From assembly GCA_026387135.1 (NCBI GenBank), contig JAPLMH010000028.1, forward strand, positions 1 to 6,354: 6,354 bases of DNA, read 5' to 3'. The position numbers and the translations under genes were made by a program. The number at the start of each line of letters is the position of its first letter. Positions within the stretch are counted from its first letter, which is position 1. Below the pieces are notes generated by a model that did not search any database, was not told where the DNA came from, and saw nothing but the letters and a program-made list of their open reading frames with translations. The DNA is from Candidatus Omnitrophota bacterium. Lineage in GTDB: Bacteria; Omnitrophota; Gorgyraeia; 2-01-FULL-45-10. Of the stretch, positions 6,066 to 6,354 are shown piece by piece.

Positions 6066-6347
6066 ATGCTAAGCAAGCCTAATGCTGCAACTATTGTTTC
6101 TATTGCCGCACTTCTTGTAGCCGCTGTGTATCTTATATTCATAAATATTAATTTAAAAAACGCAATTATTTCCAAGGAGAGAGAATTTGATTCGATAATG
6201 CTGAAGGAGCGCGAAGAAATTAAGAGCGATTTTAAGGAAAAGTTCAGGGACGATCTGGCGTCTTATGAAGAAGCGCACAAAATGCTGGAGAGAGAGAAGC
6301 AGAGAGTGCGGTTAATAGAAAATGGTAGCGAGAAAAATAGTCGTTAA
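6066..6347 (+). CDS. Small membrane-anchored coiled-coil protein without TPRs
   Basis: A 93-residue protein: a membrane helix at about 8-29 (ATIVSIAALLVAAVYLIFIN) and then a charged helical region (31-82) rich in Glu, Lys and Arg, likely a coiled coil. It follows the preceding gene by 7 bases. The ribosome site is weak, with GGTGGG from the end of the upstream gene as the best match. The architecture equals the N-terminal half of the two preceding TPR proteins, and the LASYEEAHKML segment (64-74) recalls their VSYL region, but the TPR part is missing. It is therefore either a naturally short paralog or a remnant that lost its TPRs. No known family is recognised. It lies downstream in the same probable operon. 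Confidence 0.7.
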   Translation: MLSKPNAATIVSIAALLVAAVYLIFININLKNAIISKEREFDSIMLKEREEIKSDFKEKFRDDLASYEEAHKMLEREKQRVRLIENGSEKNSR

Positions 6348-6354
6348 AATGTTA
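6322..6354 (+). CDS. Possible start of a further gene, cut by window edge
   Basis: An ATG at 6322 opens a frame that stays open to the window end (MVARKIVVKML). It would overlap the preceding gene by 26 bases, in keeping with the compact style of this cluster. The basic start followed by hydrophobic residues could begin a membrane protein, but 11 codons are too few to decide. The ribosome site is poor, and ATG 6349 in the same frame, just after the preceding stop, is an alternative start. Confidence 0.3.
   Translation, partial: MVARKIVVKML

Overview
The window is a single-strand, tightly packed gene cluster (all genes on +) encoding the outer-membrane and periplasm-facing parts of a secretin-based machine of the type II secretion / type IV pilus / MSHA-pilus superfamily. 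The host is a diderm bacterium, since it has two secretins, a lipoprotein and a GspC-type protein. Very frequent ATA (Ile), AGA and AGG (Arg) codons, moderate GC and many TPR proteins suggest an uncultured lineage such as Omnitrophota. That placement is only a moderate-confidence impression from style, not a computed assignment.

Layout: (1) 2-916, the C-terminal half of a secretin whose 5' part lies outside the window. (2) 917-974, a short intergenic gap with a near-perfect 18-bp palindrome and a possible promoter. (3) 975-1196, a 73-residue MerR-type DNA-binding protein, overlapping by ATGA (4) an ExeA/MshM-type AAA ATPase at 1193. The ATPase is broken: its last ~50 codons are readable in another frame up to 1967, and an internal stretch of about 25 codons appears to be missing. 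(5) 1949-2575, an inner-membrane GspC/PilP-like protein, overlapping by ATGA (6) a complete second secretin, 2572-4392. (7) 4382-4753, a small TPR lipoprotein overlapping the secretin 3' end. (8) 4764-5351, (9) 5348-6058 and (10) 6066-6347, three membrane-anchored proteins. The first two end in paired TPRs and the last has only the anchor and coiled coil. (11) A further gene may begin at 6322.

How it may work: the secretin forms the outer-membrane channel, the GspC/PilP-like protein links it to the inner membrane, the ExeA/MshM-type ATPase would assist secretin assembly, and the TPR lipoprotein is a plausible pilotin for the secretin tail. The combination of secretin, ExeA-like ATPase and TPR proteins most resembles the mshL-mshM-mshN part of MSHA pilus loci. 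No pilin, GspE/PilB ATPase or PilC/GspF gene is visible, so the substrate cannot be named.

Most notable are the two secretin copies in one cluster sharing a sharply bounded ~260-bp core of about 95% identity (possible gene conversion), the deletion/frameshift in the ATPase, and the run of short TPR paralogs that share an unusual 35-residue second repeat. No RNA gene, CRISPR array or insertion sequence was seen.
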